Origin: Bryobacterales bacterium | GTDB lineage: Bacteria; Acidobacteriota; Terriglobia; Bryobacterales; UBA6623 | NCBI GenBank assembly: GCA_026713545.1 | Contig: JAPOOG010000014.1 | Coordinates: 1 to 42,888 of the forward strand | DNA: 42,888 nt | Reading direction: 5' to 3' | Program-made: the position numbers and the translations under genes | Notes under the pieces: generated by a model | Told to the model about the DNA's origin: nothing | Databases searched by the model: none | What the model saw: the letters and a program-made list of their open reading frames with translations, nothing else | Shown here: piece by piece, positions 34,071 to 42,888 of the stretch | Position numbering within the stretch: position 1 is the stretch's first letter | How the letters are laid out: the number at the start of each line of letters is the position of its first letter

Positions 34071-35948
34071 CTATCTCGCAGGGATGACCGGCAAGAGGAT
34101 GTGAGACCGATGCTTCTCATCGTGATAGATGGTCTGATGCGCCACCCGCCGTTCGGCATCCTCTCCGATCGGGTGGCCGGTGTTCGGGTTGCGGTCGTAC
34201 TTGGGGAAATTGCTGCTCGAGATCTCGACCCGAATTCGGTGTCCCCGGCGGAATAGATTGCTCGTCGACCAAAGATCGATCAGGTACTTCTCGATCTTTC
34301 CGGGCGTGACGAGCTTCTGCCGCTCGAACGATTCCCGGTAACGAGCGCGGATGACGCCTTCCAACAAGATCTGCGCATAGCCGTTCGGCCAAACATCCAC
34401 CAGCTTGCCGGTGAAGTCCGTATCCGTAGCGTCGGTCGATGCGTACAGCTCGATGAAGACCGGTCCGGTCACCTCCAGATCTTCCGAAAGAGGCGGCGTC
34501 GTATAGACGAGGACATCGTCCCGCCGCTCGATCGCCGTCTGATCATAGGGCCCGGAGGATGCCGGCTTCATCGAAACATTGCCGCCGAGAGTGGGGACAG
34601 GATTGTCGGGGTCATAGGTAAAACGATCGGGCGGTTCGGGTCCGGGCTGCTCGGTTGACAGGGAGCCATCCCCCAGAAGGCTATTGGCCCGGCCCTGACT
34701 GCGCAGATAGTACTTGGTGTATTCCGTGCGGGCCAGCGGCCACTCGTCTTCCAAGCGCCACTCATCCGCTCCCATCACATAGATTCGGACGGGAGGTTCA
34801 TCCAGGAAATCGTTCTGTGTCCCTTTGAGCCAGTAGTCCATCCAGCGCAAGACGATCTTTCTCATATCGGGAGCGGACTCGGGCGGGAAAGTGAGATCGC
34901 CCTGCTTGCGCGTCACCCCGAAGCTGACAGCGTGCGTCCAAGGTCCCATCAGCAACTTATGCTTGCCGCGCAAATGTCCGGGGCCGTGACGGACCATTCC
35001 CAGATAGTTGTTGATGGTGGCCTGGCTCACCTGGTCGTACCAACCGGAGATGTTGTAGGAGGGCACCTTGATGCGATGGTATTTACCGGGCCCGTTCTTG
35101 CCCGGCGCGATGCGATGGCCTGGTCCGGGCCAGTAGTTATCTCGCGTCGGATGGTCCAGCCAATCGGACCAGAACTCCGCTCTAAGCCCCAAGGCTTCCC
35201 GGTCAAGGTTCCTGAGGGGCAGGTGCCGGTAGACCTTGTCCCAATCCAGCACGGCGTCGGGATTCTGGTTGGTATGCTTGCCGAGGATCCAGGCCAGGTT
35301 GATGCTGTTGGAAAGCTGGAAGGCCCCGGAAGGATAAACATTGTCGTAATGATCGTCCGGGCTTACCATGGGCACCATGCAGGTGTAGTTCGGATTACCT
35401 TCCAGGGCTGCTTCCAGTTGGACAAAACCGAGATACGAACCGCCGGTCGTTCCGATCTTGCCGGTTGACCAGGGTTGCTCCGCCGCCCATGACTGAATGT
35501 CGTAGAGGTCGGGACCGTCGTGCGGGCCATAGAGGTAGTTCTCGCCGTCGGAGTCATAGCGGCCCCGCACATCGGCGATGACGGAAGCGTAGCCCCGCTC
35601 GGCAAAGTACTGCCCCCATTCGAGGTACGCTTCCCTCATCTTGTCGTAGGGGGTGTTGATGAGGAAGACGGGAAACCGTCCGGGCGCGTCCGGGCGGTAA
35701 ATGATCGCCCGCAAGATGACGCCGTCCCTTGCCGGAATCTCCTCGACACCGAATCGCAGTTTGCCGTGATAGATGGGTTGAGAGAGCATCTTATGCCAAT
35801 CCGGATCGGAGGCAGAACTGTTGACCATTGACACGCAGAGCAGAGCAGCCAAGACGCCGAACCGCGTTGTGGGGAGCCGGGAGTCCCGCTCCATCATGAT
35901 CCCCGGGAGCGATAGTATCCGATACCCGTATCCTACTTTTTTTTTCAT
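34071..35948 (-). CDS. CocE/NonD family secreted hydrolase, third homologue, 625 aa
   Basis: An alpha/beta-hydrolase with Ser171 in GGSYLG, the canonical CocE nucleophile motif. The catalytic Asp is probably in ISGWYDQV and the His in LMGPWTHAV, and a C-terminal jelly-roll domain ends RSHILLPVIPAR. It is only distantly similar to the tandem pair at 21268-25557. ATG 35948 is chosen because it overlaps the stop of the preceding remnant gene by four bases (ATGA) with GGAG upstream; this leaves a long leader before the signal-peptide helix (FGVLAALLCVSMVNSSA), and ATG 35897 remains possible. A run of nine A follows the start. Confidence 0.9.
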   Translation of the reverse strand: MKKKVGYGYRILSLPGIMMERDSRLPTTRFGVLAALLCVSMVNSSASDPDWHKMLSQPIYHGKLRFGVEEIPARDGVILRAIIYRPDAPGRFPVFLINTPYDKMREAYLEWGQYFAERGYASVIADVRGRYDSDGENYLYGPHDGPDLYDIQSWAAEQPWSTGKIGTTGGSYLGFVQLEAALEGNPNYTCMVPMVSPDDHYDNVYPSGAFQLSNSINLAWILGKHTNQNPDAVLDWDKVYRHLPLRNLDREALGLRAEFWSDWLDHPTRDNYWPGPGHRIAPGKNGPGKYHRIKVPSYNISGWYDQVSQATINNYLGMVRHGPGHLRGKHKLLMGPWTHAVSFGVTRKQGDLTFPPESAPDMRKIVLRWMDYWLKGTQNDFLDEPPVRIYVMGADEWRLEDEWPLARTEYTKYYLRSQGRANSLLGDGSLSTEQPGPEPPDRFTYDPDNPVPTLGGNVSMKPASSGPYDQTAIERRDDVLVYTTPPLSEDLEVTGPVFIELYASTDATDTDFTGKLVDVWPNGYAQILLEGVIRARYRESFERQKLVTPGKIEKYLIDLWSTSNLFRRGHRIRVEISSSNFPKYDRNPNTGHPIGEDAERRVAHQTIYHDEKHRSHILLPVIPAR

Positions 35949-36130
35949 GACTCTCCAGGCTCTTCCACGAGCATACTGCAGTTGACCTGATCGACAGAGA
36001 CGGACTGCTCCGTTCCAGCGGGCCAGCGGACAACAAAGGTCGGGACCTCGGTGTGCTCACCAAGTTCGAAGAAGACCCTCGGGTACAGAAAGAACGGCTC
36101 GGGCACCGAAGTGGCCCCGAGCCATTCCTT
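35945..36130 (-). pseudogene. Truncated ASPIC/UnbV (CRTAC1-type) gene, C-terminal 61 codons
   Basis: The minus strand frame is closed upstream by TGA at 36133-36131 and then reads LGATSVPEPFFLYPRV, FFELGEHTEVPTFVVRWPAG, TEQSVSVDQVNCSMLVEEPG before TGA at 35947. The pattern FxLGExxEVxxFxVRWPxGxxQ is the C-terminal ASPIC/UnbV signature of CRTAC1-like secreted proteins, usually several hundred residues long. No start codon with a ribosome binding site exists, and repeat R2 begins 22 bases upstream. The ATGA overlap with the CocE/NonD gene shows that the fragment was once the end of a coupled gene. Confidence 0.6.
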
Positions 36131-36151
36131 TCAACCGTGCTCAGGTGTTAG

Positions 36152-36309
36152 CAGCCTGTGGCAAAAGCCCCACTACATTCAAGCGGCGATGCATCCGGGC
36201 TGAACTGCGTTGCTGCTCGGTCGAATCTGTCCAATATGCTCCCTCGTCGAGCCTTGTCAGCCGGTCGCCTCGCCGCTCTCGGTGCTACGCGGGGTTTCAC
36301 CACGGACTG
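36152..36309 (+). repeat. Dispersed repeat R2, copy 2, abutting the receptor stop codon
   Basis: Inverted relative to copy 1 (4047-4216). The shared blocks are continuous over about 155 bases with a handful of substitutions, one extra 9-base insertion and no internal duplication. Its right edge (36309) touches the TAG of the TonB-dependent receptor gene (36312-36310). Confidence 0.85.
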
Positions 36310-39300
36310 CTAGAAATCGTACCGCAGGCCGAACTGAATCGTACGGTTCGGGACGGACGTTCTTCGTATCGTGCCTGTCCGACCCGGGATATACGGCAAC
36401 GATGCATTCGGATTGCCGAAGTTCGGGTGGTTCCAGGCATTGAAGAACTCCGTTCGCCACTGCACCGAGTGGCCCTCCCAAGGAAGGGGGAAGCGCTTCA
36501 TGATGCCCAGGTCCCAGAGGTTCAGGCCCGGTCCGACGATGCTGCCACGACCGGCATTGCCAATGGATCGCCACACATCCTGTCCGGAATCCAAGACCTG
36601 CTGCAGAGTTGGAGGTCTGACGAAAGCCGTGTGGTCGAACCAGTTGTCCAAGGTTCTGGCGGCGTTCGCCATGGGGTCCCCGATCTGATCCGGCCGGTTG
36701 CCGCCCGCATTGCTGTTGTTGTAGGTCAGAGCCGGCGTGACGCGACTGCCTGTCTGGAACGTGGCAATGGCCGAAACCTGCCAGCCTCCGATCACCATGT
36801 CGAGTCCGGGGGATGCATCACCCCCGAAGCGTTTTCCGCGGCCGAACGGCAGTTCGGCTACACTACTGATCACCAGCCTGTGGCGGATATCGGCGGGTCC
36901 CGGGCCCTTGTCCAGCCCGAAGTTGGTGGGGTTGCGGAACCCTTGACATTCGTTCTGCGACCCTACGACACAGCCGATGGCATTCGACTTGCCCCAGGTA
37001 TACGCACCGACAAAATTGAAACCGCCGGTGAAGCGCCGCTCCATTCTCACCTGCAGGGAGTCATACCAGGACTGTCCCACATTGCTCACATAACTGATGT
37101 TCTGCAGTTGCGGGAACCGGCGCCGAGCCTGCGTCGGTCCGAGACCGGCCCCGACGAAGTTGGGATTCCAGCCGTGGACCGTGGAGATGCCGCGATTCGC
37201 GACGTAAGCGACATCGAGCACCGTATCGGTAAACAACTGCCGCTGCAGACCGAGCGACCATTGGTGGACATAGCCCCCCCTGAGGTCGCGGGCCACGGCA
37301 GTTCCGGTGGTGGCGTCCGCCGCCGTCGGCGTAGACGGAATCGGCCCGGGGAAGGGGTTCTGGAACGTCAAGGTCGGGACATCGGGATTGCTGCTCCGCG
37401 GGTCCTGGAACTGCCAGGGAGGAGACTGGTTCATGTTGAAGAACGAGTTGGCGATGCGGTAGTCGTAGAAGATGCCGTATCCTCCTCGGACGACCGTCTT
37501 GTTGTCGCCGAACACGCGCCAGGCGAAACCGATACGGGGCATGAAGTTGTTGTTGTCGGGATCATACCCGGCCCGCGGGACGCCGGCAGTGGCAACCACC
37601 GGGCAGAACTGCTCGATGTCGAAACAGAAGGTGTTGAAGCGGTCGAACCGCTCGTAGACGCCCGAGTAACGCTCCCAGCGCACTCCCAGGTTCAAAGTGA
37701 AATTAGGGCGGACTCGCCAGTCGTCGTGCAGGTACGCGCTCCACCAATTCGACTTCGTGATGTTGTCCGGGAAGCCGAAAGCGCGGTTGGTGGCAGTTAT
37801 ATCGCCCAGCAAAAACTCGGCAAAGGCGTTGTCGGGTCCGCCGGGTCCACTCACCAGTTCCGTCGAGTAGCGCGGACGAAACTGATACGTGCCACGATCG
37901 TTCGCGTGGAAATGGAGCGGCGAGGTCTTGTAGGTGAACTCGACGCCCGCCTTGAGCGAATGGTTGGTCAGCTCTTTGCTGATCTTGTTAAAGATCTGGT
38001 AGCTATCGTCCGACTGGAACAGCGGAGCAAAGGCATGCTCGTGGGGCATCGCAAAGCCCGACACGCTCAGGGCAGGGAAACCGCCGGTGCGCTGTCCCTC
38101 CGGCAGGCCGGATTGCTCGGCCAAGCCCAGTTGCGCTCCGATATCTTCTCCCTGATGTCCGTGATAGCGGTTCTGGAAGAAGCGGTTATAACCCAGAAGC
38201 AGCTCGTAGACCATGGTGGGATTAATGATCTCGGTGTGCGTGATGTTGGCGTTCTGGGCCGGGAAGTTCTGAACCTCATGGAAACCCGGGAACATCACGC
38301 TACCCAAGAAACCCGGGACAATCCCATTCCTCTCGTTCCAGGTGTACCTTCCGGAGGTGATGGAATTGGCGTTCCAGTGATGATCTCCCTTGAAGGTGTA
38401 CTGGTTGACGTCGGTGCTGGCGCTCGGAGTGGCGGTGTAGTTGTTGGTCTGGCCCGGGCCGTTGGGGAGCGGCGTAAAACCCAGATAGTTGATGGACACC
38501 GGATCGATGCGGCTGGCCGGGATCATGTTGTTCGGGAACGGCATGCGCGAGTTCGTAGCCGGATTCAGAGTGGTGGGGTCGTGAATGATCCTTGTGCGTT
38601 GGCTGAAATCTCCGTCCCGCAGAAAGTTGTCGGGCACGGTGAGAACCCCACGGGCCACCTCACGGATGCGTTTGCCTTCGAAATTGAAGAAGAAGAAAGT
38701 CTTGTTTTCGTCGATGGGTCCACCCAGCGACACGCCGAACTGGTTGCGGATGTACGGGGGGCGCGGGGACAGCCCGGCCGCGACGCGCTGCTCGGTCGAC
38801 TGGTCGAAGGTGTTCAGCGCCGCCAGCTTGGCGACACGGTTGAACTCGTACAAGGAACCATGGAAGTCGTTGGTACCGCTTTTGCTGATGGTGTTGATCT
38901 GGCCGATCCCGGCGCGCCCTTGCGAGGCATCGAACTGAGCGGTCTGGATCTTGAACTCCTGGATCATGTCCATGCTCGGAACGATGTTCGGACGCCCGAA
39001 GGCCGCCTCGAAGTTGTCGACGCCATCGATTTGCATCAGGCTGCCGCTTTGACTGCCGCCGCCGTTGATGAAGACGCCGCAGGTCTCCCCGCAGGCTACG
39101 CCTCTCCGCTGCGCCACGCCGGGCGTCAATCGGGCAAGGTCAAGGAACTCGCGGCCGTTCATCGGCAATTCGATAATCTTCTTGTTGTCGATCACCTGAC
39201 CGACCGTGGCGTTTTCCGAGGCCACCACCGGAGTGGTCGCTTCCACTTCGATCACCGTGCCGACCTGACCAATCTGCAGGGTGAAGTCGGTGCGAGCCAC

Positions 39301-39609
39301 CTGATTCACCTGCAACACCAGGCCGCTCTGCACCTGCGTGTTGAAGGCGTCAGCGGAAACCTCGATCGTGTACGAACCGGCCGGCAACGGCGCCACGCGA
39401 TAGGAGCCCTCGACGTTCGATTCCACTTCGCGAACCGCCCCCGTGGCCTCGTTCGTAGCCGTTACCGTGGCTCCGGGCACAACGGCTCCCGAAGGGTCCA
39501 TGACGGTGCCTACCAGCTCAGCCGCTTGCTGTCCGGAAGCGGGCATCGCGATCAGGAACACCGCGAGCACGGTGACTGCCCAATGATAAAACCATCTACT
39601 TCCTTTCAT
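36310..39609 (-). CDS. Oar-type TonB-dependent receptor with carboxypeptidase-regulatory domain, 1099 aa
   Basis: Outer-membrane receptor for energised uptake of a large or scarce nutrient. A signal peptide (WAVTVLAVFLIAMPASG) is followed by a carboxypeptidase-regulatory-like beta-sandwich (about 30-115: VMDPSGAVVPGATVTATN, GSYRVAPLPAGSYTIEV), a plug (VIDNKKIIELPMNGREFLDL, ARLTPGV) and a long beta-barrel ending in RTIQFGLRYDF, with a terminal Phe as usual. Architecture and length fit acidobacterial Oar-like receptors. ATG 39609 follows GGAGGA by eight bases (GTG 39612 is adjacent). It is 39 bases after the Gfo/Idh/MocA gene, probably the same operon. The complementary strand is open for over 1,100 codons, a codon-bias artefact. 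Confidence 0.94.
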   Translation of the reverse strand: MKGSRWFYHWAVTVLAVFLIAMPASGQQAAELVGTVMDPSGAVVPGATVTATNEATGAVREVESNVEGSYRVAPLPAGSYTIEVSADAFNTQVQSGLVLQVNQVARTDFTLQIGQVGTVIEVEATTPVVASENATVGQVIDNKKIIELPMNGREFLDLARLTPGVAQRRGVACGETCGVFINGGGSQSGSLMQIDGVDNFEAAFGRPNIVPSMDMIQEFKIQTAQFDASQGRAGIGQINTISKSGTNDFHGSLYEFNRVAKLAALNTFDQSTEQRVAAGLSPRPPYIRNQFGVSLGGPIDENKTFFFFNFEGKRIREVARGVLTVPDNFLRDGDFSQRTRIIHDPTTLNPATNSRMPFPNNMIPASRIDPVSINYLGFTPLPNGPGQTNNYTATPSASTDVNQYTFKGDHHWNANSITSGRYTWNERNGIVPGFLGSVMFPGFHEVQNFPAQNANITHTEIINPTMVYELLLGYNRFFQNRYHGHQGEDIGAQLGLAEQSGLPEGQRTGGFPALSVSGFAMPHEHAFAPLFQSDDSYQIFNKISKELTNHSLKAGVEFTYKTSPLHFHANDRGTYQFRPRYSTELVSGPGGPDNAFAEFLLGDITATNRAFGFPDNITKSNWWSAYLHDDWRVRPNFTLNLGVRWERYSGVYERFDRFNTFCFDIEQFCPVVATAGVPRAGYDPDNNNFMPRIGFAWRVFGDNKTVVRGGYGIFYDYRIANSFFNMNQSPPWQFQDPRSSNPDVPTLTFQNPFPGPIPSTPTAADATTGTAVARDLRGGYVHQWSLGLQRQLFTDTVLDVAYVANRGISTVHGWNPNFVGAGLGPTQARRRFPQLQNISYVSNVGQSWYDSLQVRMERRFTGGFNFVGAYTWGKSNAIGCVVGSQNECQGFRNPTNFGLDKGPGPADIRHRLVISSVAELPFGRGKRFGGDASPGLDMVIGGWQVSAIATFQTGSRVTPALTYNNSNAGGNRPDQIGDPMANAARTLDNWFDHTAFVRPPTLQQVLDSGQDVWRSIGNAGRGSIVGPGLNLWDLGIMKRFPLPWEGHSVQWRTEFFNAWNHPNFGNPNASLPYIPGRTGTIRRTSVPNRTIQFGLRYDF

Positions 39610-39648
39610 CACTTCTCTCCTCCTGAGTGTGCTAGAAATCCTTGGCCA

Positions 39649-40971
39649 TCATACGTTTGACCAGTCAAACCTCTTGCGGCCCTTCCATTTTCCCCGAGTG
39701 TAGTCGGGGATTTCCTGGGGCATGCCCTTTTCTCGAATCGACTTCGCCGACAGAGGAATCAGGGAACTCCAGGTAACAGCGTCATAAACATCAATGCCGA
39801 AAGGTTTACCCTCGCGGATACAACCGTAGAAGTGCTGTAGCGTGAAATAATCTCCGCCGCCATGTCCATACGTCCGGGCCTTCTCAGCGTGGCGGAGCCA
39901 GTAGGGGTGCTCATAGTCTGCGTAGTACTTCGAAATGGGGTCCCAGCCCTTGGATTTGCCGTCAATGTAGATGCCGGCCTCATCGTCATAGGAGGCGCCG
40001 GTTCCCTGCAAGGTGTAGAAGTCCATGTGATGAGGCCGCGGTGATTGGACATCAAAGCGGAGCGAGATAACGACCCCGTTTGCGGTCTGAATCAAACTGT
40101 TCGTGGTGTCGCCATTCCAGGTGGTGACCTTGCCGGCGGGGCTGTCGGGGCCGAAGCGTTTCAGGGCGGTCTCGCGGAAGGTGGCCGAGCGGCTCATCAT
40201 GGTGGTCGCGCGAAGCATCCGATCACCCCGCGTGATACCCAGCCACATCGAGACGGGGCCGAGGGAATGGGTGGGGTAGGTATTGCCAATCAGCTCGGCG
40301 GAGCTGTTCAAGCGGCCGCGCCAGTTCAGGGTGCCGTCGGGATTGAACTGCAGGTCACGCGCCTCGTGGATGTAACCGCATTCCGCAAAGGTGAAGGTTT
40401 TGAACACTCCCTTCTCGACCATGTTCAAAACCAGCAGGTTGTGGCGCATGAAACAGTAGTTCTCGGCCATGAAGTAACCCTTGCCGGATTCTTCGGCGGC
40501 GTTGATCAGATCCCAGCCCTCCTCGATCGTGTTGCAGGCGGGCACTTCGCTGAAGACCCACTTTTTGGCCCGCAGGCTTGCCGCGCCCATCGGGCCGTGA
40601 AACACCGTGGGTGTCGTGACGAAGACCGCATCGATGTCGTCTCGCTGCAACATCCTTTTGTAATCGTCGGGACCGTCGGAGAAAAGGGCGGGCTTGTAGT
40701 CGAGTTTCGTCTGAACGAAGTCCGCGCCGCGGTTGACCGCCTCGCGCCGGATGTCGCACAGGGCGGCAACATCAATGCCGCCGATGGCGAGGGAAGCTTT
40801 CAGAACGCCCATCCCGCGCCCTCCGACACCAATGACGGCGATGCGCAGGCGCTTTTCGTTCTTGTTGGCGGCCGCATCGGGTGCGGCCGAGCCGGCGCTG
40901 TAGCCGGTGAGGGCCGACGCGGCGGCGGCCACGCTCAGAAATCGTCTGCGAGTGGGTGGTTGCGTTGCCAC
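39649..40971 (-). CDS. Tat-exported Gfo/Idh/MocA family oxidoreductase, 440 aa
   Basis: A twin-arginine signal (TRRRFLSVAAAASALTG, residues 7-23) precedes an NAD(P)-binding Rossmann fold with GVGGRGMG (48-55). The usual EKP motif is EVP (142-144), so the catalytic-site Lys is missing, as in a subgroup of exported members. The C-terminal domain holds SPRPHHMDFYTLQG and HGGGDYFTLQHF. The likely role is redox or lyase-type chemistry on sugars or polyols in the periplasm. GTG 40971 is chosen with AGGA upstream; it lies nine bases after the previous stop. An upstream start would overlap that gene. Confidence 0.88.
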   Translation of the reverse strand: MATQPPTRRRFLSVAAAASALTGYSAGSAAPDAAANKNEKRLRIAVIGVGGRGMGVLKASLAIGGIDVAALCDIRREAVNRGADFVQTKLDYKPALFSDGPDDYKRMLQRDDIDAVFVTTPTVFHGPMGAASLRAKKWVFSEVPACNTIEEGWDLINAAEESGKGYFMAENYCFMRHNLLVLNMVEKGVFKTFTFAECGYIHEARDLQFNPDGTLNWRGRLNSSAELIGNTYPTHSLGPVSMWLGITRGDRMLRATTMMSRSATFRETALKRFGPDSPAGKVTTWNGDTTNSLIQTANGVVISLRFDVQSPRPHHMDFYTLQGTGASYDDEAGIYIDGKSKGWDPISKYYADYEHPYWLRHAEKARTYGHGGGDYFTLQHFYGCIREGKPFGIDVYDAVTWSSLIPLSAKSIREKGMPQEIPDYTRGKWKGRKRFDWSNV

Positions 40972-40979
40972 GGAGTTTC

Positions 40980-42194
40980 CTAGCCCGGCGCGCGCCCGAA
41001 GTCCGGAATCTTCTTCCACCCGCCTGCTTCGCGGGCGGACTCGTGAGCGACGATGCCCGGGGCGCAGAAAGCCACCGCCTCATACACATTGATCGCCGGC
41101 CAGCGTTGTTCTGCCACACTGCTCACGAATTCATGGGTGAGGTGGGTATGGGACCCGCGGTGGCCGCTGGACTTTCTCAGTTCCGGCGGGAGCAGGTCCT
41201 GATGGTCCTCGATCTCCCAGTCCGTCATTTCGTGTGGCGGCGTGCTGACCGTCGCCTCGCCGTTGCCCATCTTGTCAAAGAAGCTCATCCGGGTCCCGTA
41301 GAAGGCGTTTCTCACCATCCCGGCTGGAGCGCAGTGGCGGAACTCGGTAATGCGCGACGAGTGTCCTCCCGAGGTCTTGAACAGCGCGACCGAGTTGGAG
41401 AAGGAATTGTCCCGATAGCGGTTTTCGCGCAGGGCGTCATGATCGTGCCCCCAACCCAAACAGGCCACCTCGGTCAGCCGTTCACCCGTCACGGAAATGA
41501 CCCCGGCGGACGAATGGGTGATGTAGAACATCGGGGGCAGGCCCAAGCGCCAAGTGGGTTTGCCCTTGAAGTAGAACCACTTGGATTCTTTGCGGAGGTC
41601 CTCGATGTCGTGGTTGTATTCCCCTTCCGAGTAGAAGATCTCTCCAAACTTCCCTTCACGCTTCCATCTCCGGCACGTCATCACACTCGGGTAGTAGTAA
41701 CTGGTCTCGGCATTCATGTAGGTCATGCCGGTGGATTTCACGGTGTCGATCAGACGCCGGCATTCCTCGAGGGTGATCGCGGCCGGGACCGCGCAAACCA
41801 CGTGCTTCCCTCGCTTCATGGCGTACTCGGCCATCCAGGCATGTTCGGGGACGCCGGTGAAAACAGCTACCGCATCGACCCTCTTGTCTTTGACGAGGTC
41901 CTTGAAATCAACGTAGGCTTCGGCCTTGGGGTTTTGGCGCTGCAGCCTGGACCGTCGATCCTGGCGTAATTCCGCTACGGCAACCACTTCGGAATCCGGG
42001 TGCTCGTGCCAGTGAAAGCTGGCGCCGAACCCACCCCCGACAACTCCCATGCGGACCTTGTTGTTGGCTCTGGGGCCGGGGAGCAACTGCGAAGGAGCAG
42101 CCAAGAGGAGACTGGAGGAAGCAGTGATCTTCTTCAGGGCTCCCCGACGGGACACTTCATCCCCATCGGTAGCCGGACGGCAGATTTGAGACAT
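40980..42194 (-). CDS. Tat-exported Gfo/Idh/MocA family oxidoreductase, 404 aa
   Basis: A Tat-type signal (SRRGALKKITASSSLLLAAP, 15-34) is followed by a Rossmann fold with GVVGGGFGASF (50-60). The EKP position reads AVP (135-137), again without Lys. The C-terminal part holds FYITHSSAGVISVTGERLTE and a His-rich segment GHRGSHTHLTHEF, possibly metal-binding. It shares fold but little sequence with the next gene. ATG 42194 has GGAGGG nine bases upstream. First gene of the putative operon Gfo-Gfo-receptor-(ASPIC/UnbV)-CocE/NonD. Confidence 0.9.
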   Translation of the reverse strand: MSQICRPATDGDEVSRRGALKKITASSSLLLAAPSQLLPGPRANNKVRMGVVGGGFGASFHWHEHPDSEVVAVAELRQDRRSRLQRQNPKAEAYVDFKDLVKDKRVDAVAVFTGVPEHAWMAEYAMKRGKHVVCAVPAAITLEECRRLIDTVKSTGMTYMNAETSYYYPSVMTCRRWKREGKFGEIFYSEGEYNHDIEDLRKESKWFYFKGKPTWRLGLPPMFYITHSSAGVISVTGERLTEVACLGWGHDHDALRENRYRDNSFSNSVALFKTSGGHSSRITEFRHCAPAGMVRNAFYGTRMSFFDKMGNGEATVSTPPHEMTDWEIEDHQDLLPPELRKSSGHRGSHTHLTHEFVSSVAEQRWPAINVYEAVAFCAPGIVAHESAREAGGWKKIPDFGRAPG

Positions 42195-42888
42195 GGAGCA
42201 GATCCCTCCGACCTTGGTGACCAAAGCCGGGTCTGTACAACAATCCCGTAGCCTGAACTAAACCACCGTGCACGGCGAGTATGTCAAACCGGCCGGCGGG
42301 TGTCAAGGTAGTTTCCTGGTCTGTCAAGGCTCGATAGAAATGCGTCATCGCAATATCGAACGTTCCCCTTTCTCGGCATGGGTTCATTCGGTGTTGGCCG
42401 CAGCGCAAGGAGCCTGGAGGGCGATGGGAACTGCGGCGAACGGCGCTCGTCTCGAGGCCGACCGAGAACGGCTGATGGGGCAAGGACACTGGCGCAGGAC
42501 ATTTTTTTACCGAGCAATTCCGGGCAATGCCGGGCAATTCTGGGCAATTCTGGGCAGAGAAGCAGTGACTTGTCGGCGGGCGCGACGGTTCGGGCGGCGA
42601 AAAAAGCCGTGTTTCGTGTCTCGTGATTCGTGAAAAGCATAAAAGCCGTGTTGCGTGACTCGTGTCTCGTGAAGAACCTTACAGGCCGCATTCCCGGTGT
42701 GGACGGAGAGGGGACACTGGCTCCAGGGTACTATTTTTAGCTGAACAAGGCGGTGGACCCCTGAAGTGAGACAAGCCGGTAAGCAGGTTTTCCCCATTTG
42801 CTGAAAAATGGTGGGCTGGGGAACGGCCCTCATAGTAAACTCTTCGTCGGCTGGCGAAGCGGAGGCGGGCTCTGCTGGAGAGCAACCC
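42195..42888. other. Intergenic region to the window edge
   Basis: Mostly repeat copy E (42353-42752). The remaining bases (42195-42352 and 42753-42888) contain no recognisable gene or site; a promoter for the Gfo operon should lie in 42195-42350 but no clear boxes are seen. Confidence 0.5.
42353..42752 (-). repeat. Dispersed mosaic repeat, copy E, inverted
   Basis: On the plus strand: the module matching 6384-6550 in reverse (42353-42505), an A-tract as T-run, then decamers CGAGCAATTC, CGGGCAATGC, CGGGCAATTC, TGGGCAATTC (42511-42550), heptamers AGCCGTG, TTTCGTG, TCTCGTG, ATTCGTG (42605-42632) and AGCCGTG, TTGCGTG, ACTCGTG, TCTCGTG (42644-42671), then a block matching 6121-6190 in reverse. 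Module order equals that of copy C, so C and E are two inverted, near-complete copies about 36 kb apart. Confidence 0.92.

Noticed and set aside
36145-39660. Plus-strand open frame of 1,171 codons
   Set aside because: It lies antisense to a well-supported TonB-dependent receptor, has an Arg/Gly/Val-rich composition, runs through repeat R2 and shows no domain. It is a mirror of the codon bias of the real gene.

Overview
The window looks like a chromosomal segment of a high-GC Gram-negative bacterium, most probably an acidobacterium. This is inferred from an Oar-type TonB-dependent receptor with an N-terminal carboxypeptidase-regulatory domain, Tat-exported Gfo/Idh/MocA proteins, a remnant of an ASPIC/UnbV (CRTAC1-type) gene, a DUF3500 protein and several secreted CocE/NonD hydrolases. 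No rRNA is present to confirm it. Housekeeping genes and accessory genes alternate, and the intergenic spaces are unusually rich in short dispersed repeats.

Layout. 1-2757: two-gene island (unknown 155-aa protein plus a GHKL/MORC-like ATPase) and a gene-poor stretch, ending exactly at the 3' end of the tmRNA gene ssrA (2758-3108, minus strand), a classic integration site. 3109-6660: ubiX and an unknown secreted protein (both minus), separated by repeat-filled spacers. 6661-11550: rpmH-rnpA-yidD-yidC-jag(khpB)-mnmE-purS, the ribosomal protein L34 / RNase P / membrane insertase cluster, but with no dnaA and no DnaA boxes seen. 12025-19921: a complete SUF iron-sulfur operon in the order sufB-sufC-sufD-sufS-sufU-sufT-rrf2-mrp-DUF971. 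19925-25557 (minus): DUF3500 protein and two tandem CocE/NonD hydrolases. 25640-34022 (plus): a small membrane protein, a sodium:solute symporter, hydantoinase/oxoprolinase A and B, a neutral-ceramidase-like hydrolase and a TPR protein, mostly overlapping and therefore operon-like. 34071-42194 (minus): two Gfo/Idh/MocA proteins, a TonB-dependent receptor, the tail of an ASPIC/UnbV gene and a third CocE/NonD hydrolase, apparently one disrupted operon. 42195-42888: more repeats.

Working together: the SUF genes build and deliver Fe-S clusters, and the Rrf2 regulator carries three cysteines of the kind that sense the cluster. The right half looks like outer-membrane uptake, Na+-driven import and ester/amide/lactam hydrolysis of organic compounds; the substrate cannot be told.

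The most novel signal is intergenic. A mosaic repeat family combines arrays of a 7-bp unit (CACGARA/CACGAAT) with arrays of a 10-bp unit ending in an A-tract; it occurs at 3207-3471, 5612-5747, 5890-6560, 9760-9903, 11713-11857 (decayed) and, inverted, 42353-42752. A second family of about 160 bp (4047-4216 and, inverted, 36152-36309) abuts a start codon in one place and a stop codon in the other. Several copies sit exactly at gene edges, and one lies next to the truncated ASPIC/UnbV gene.
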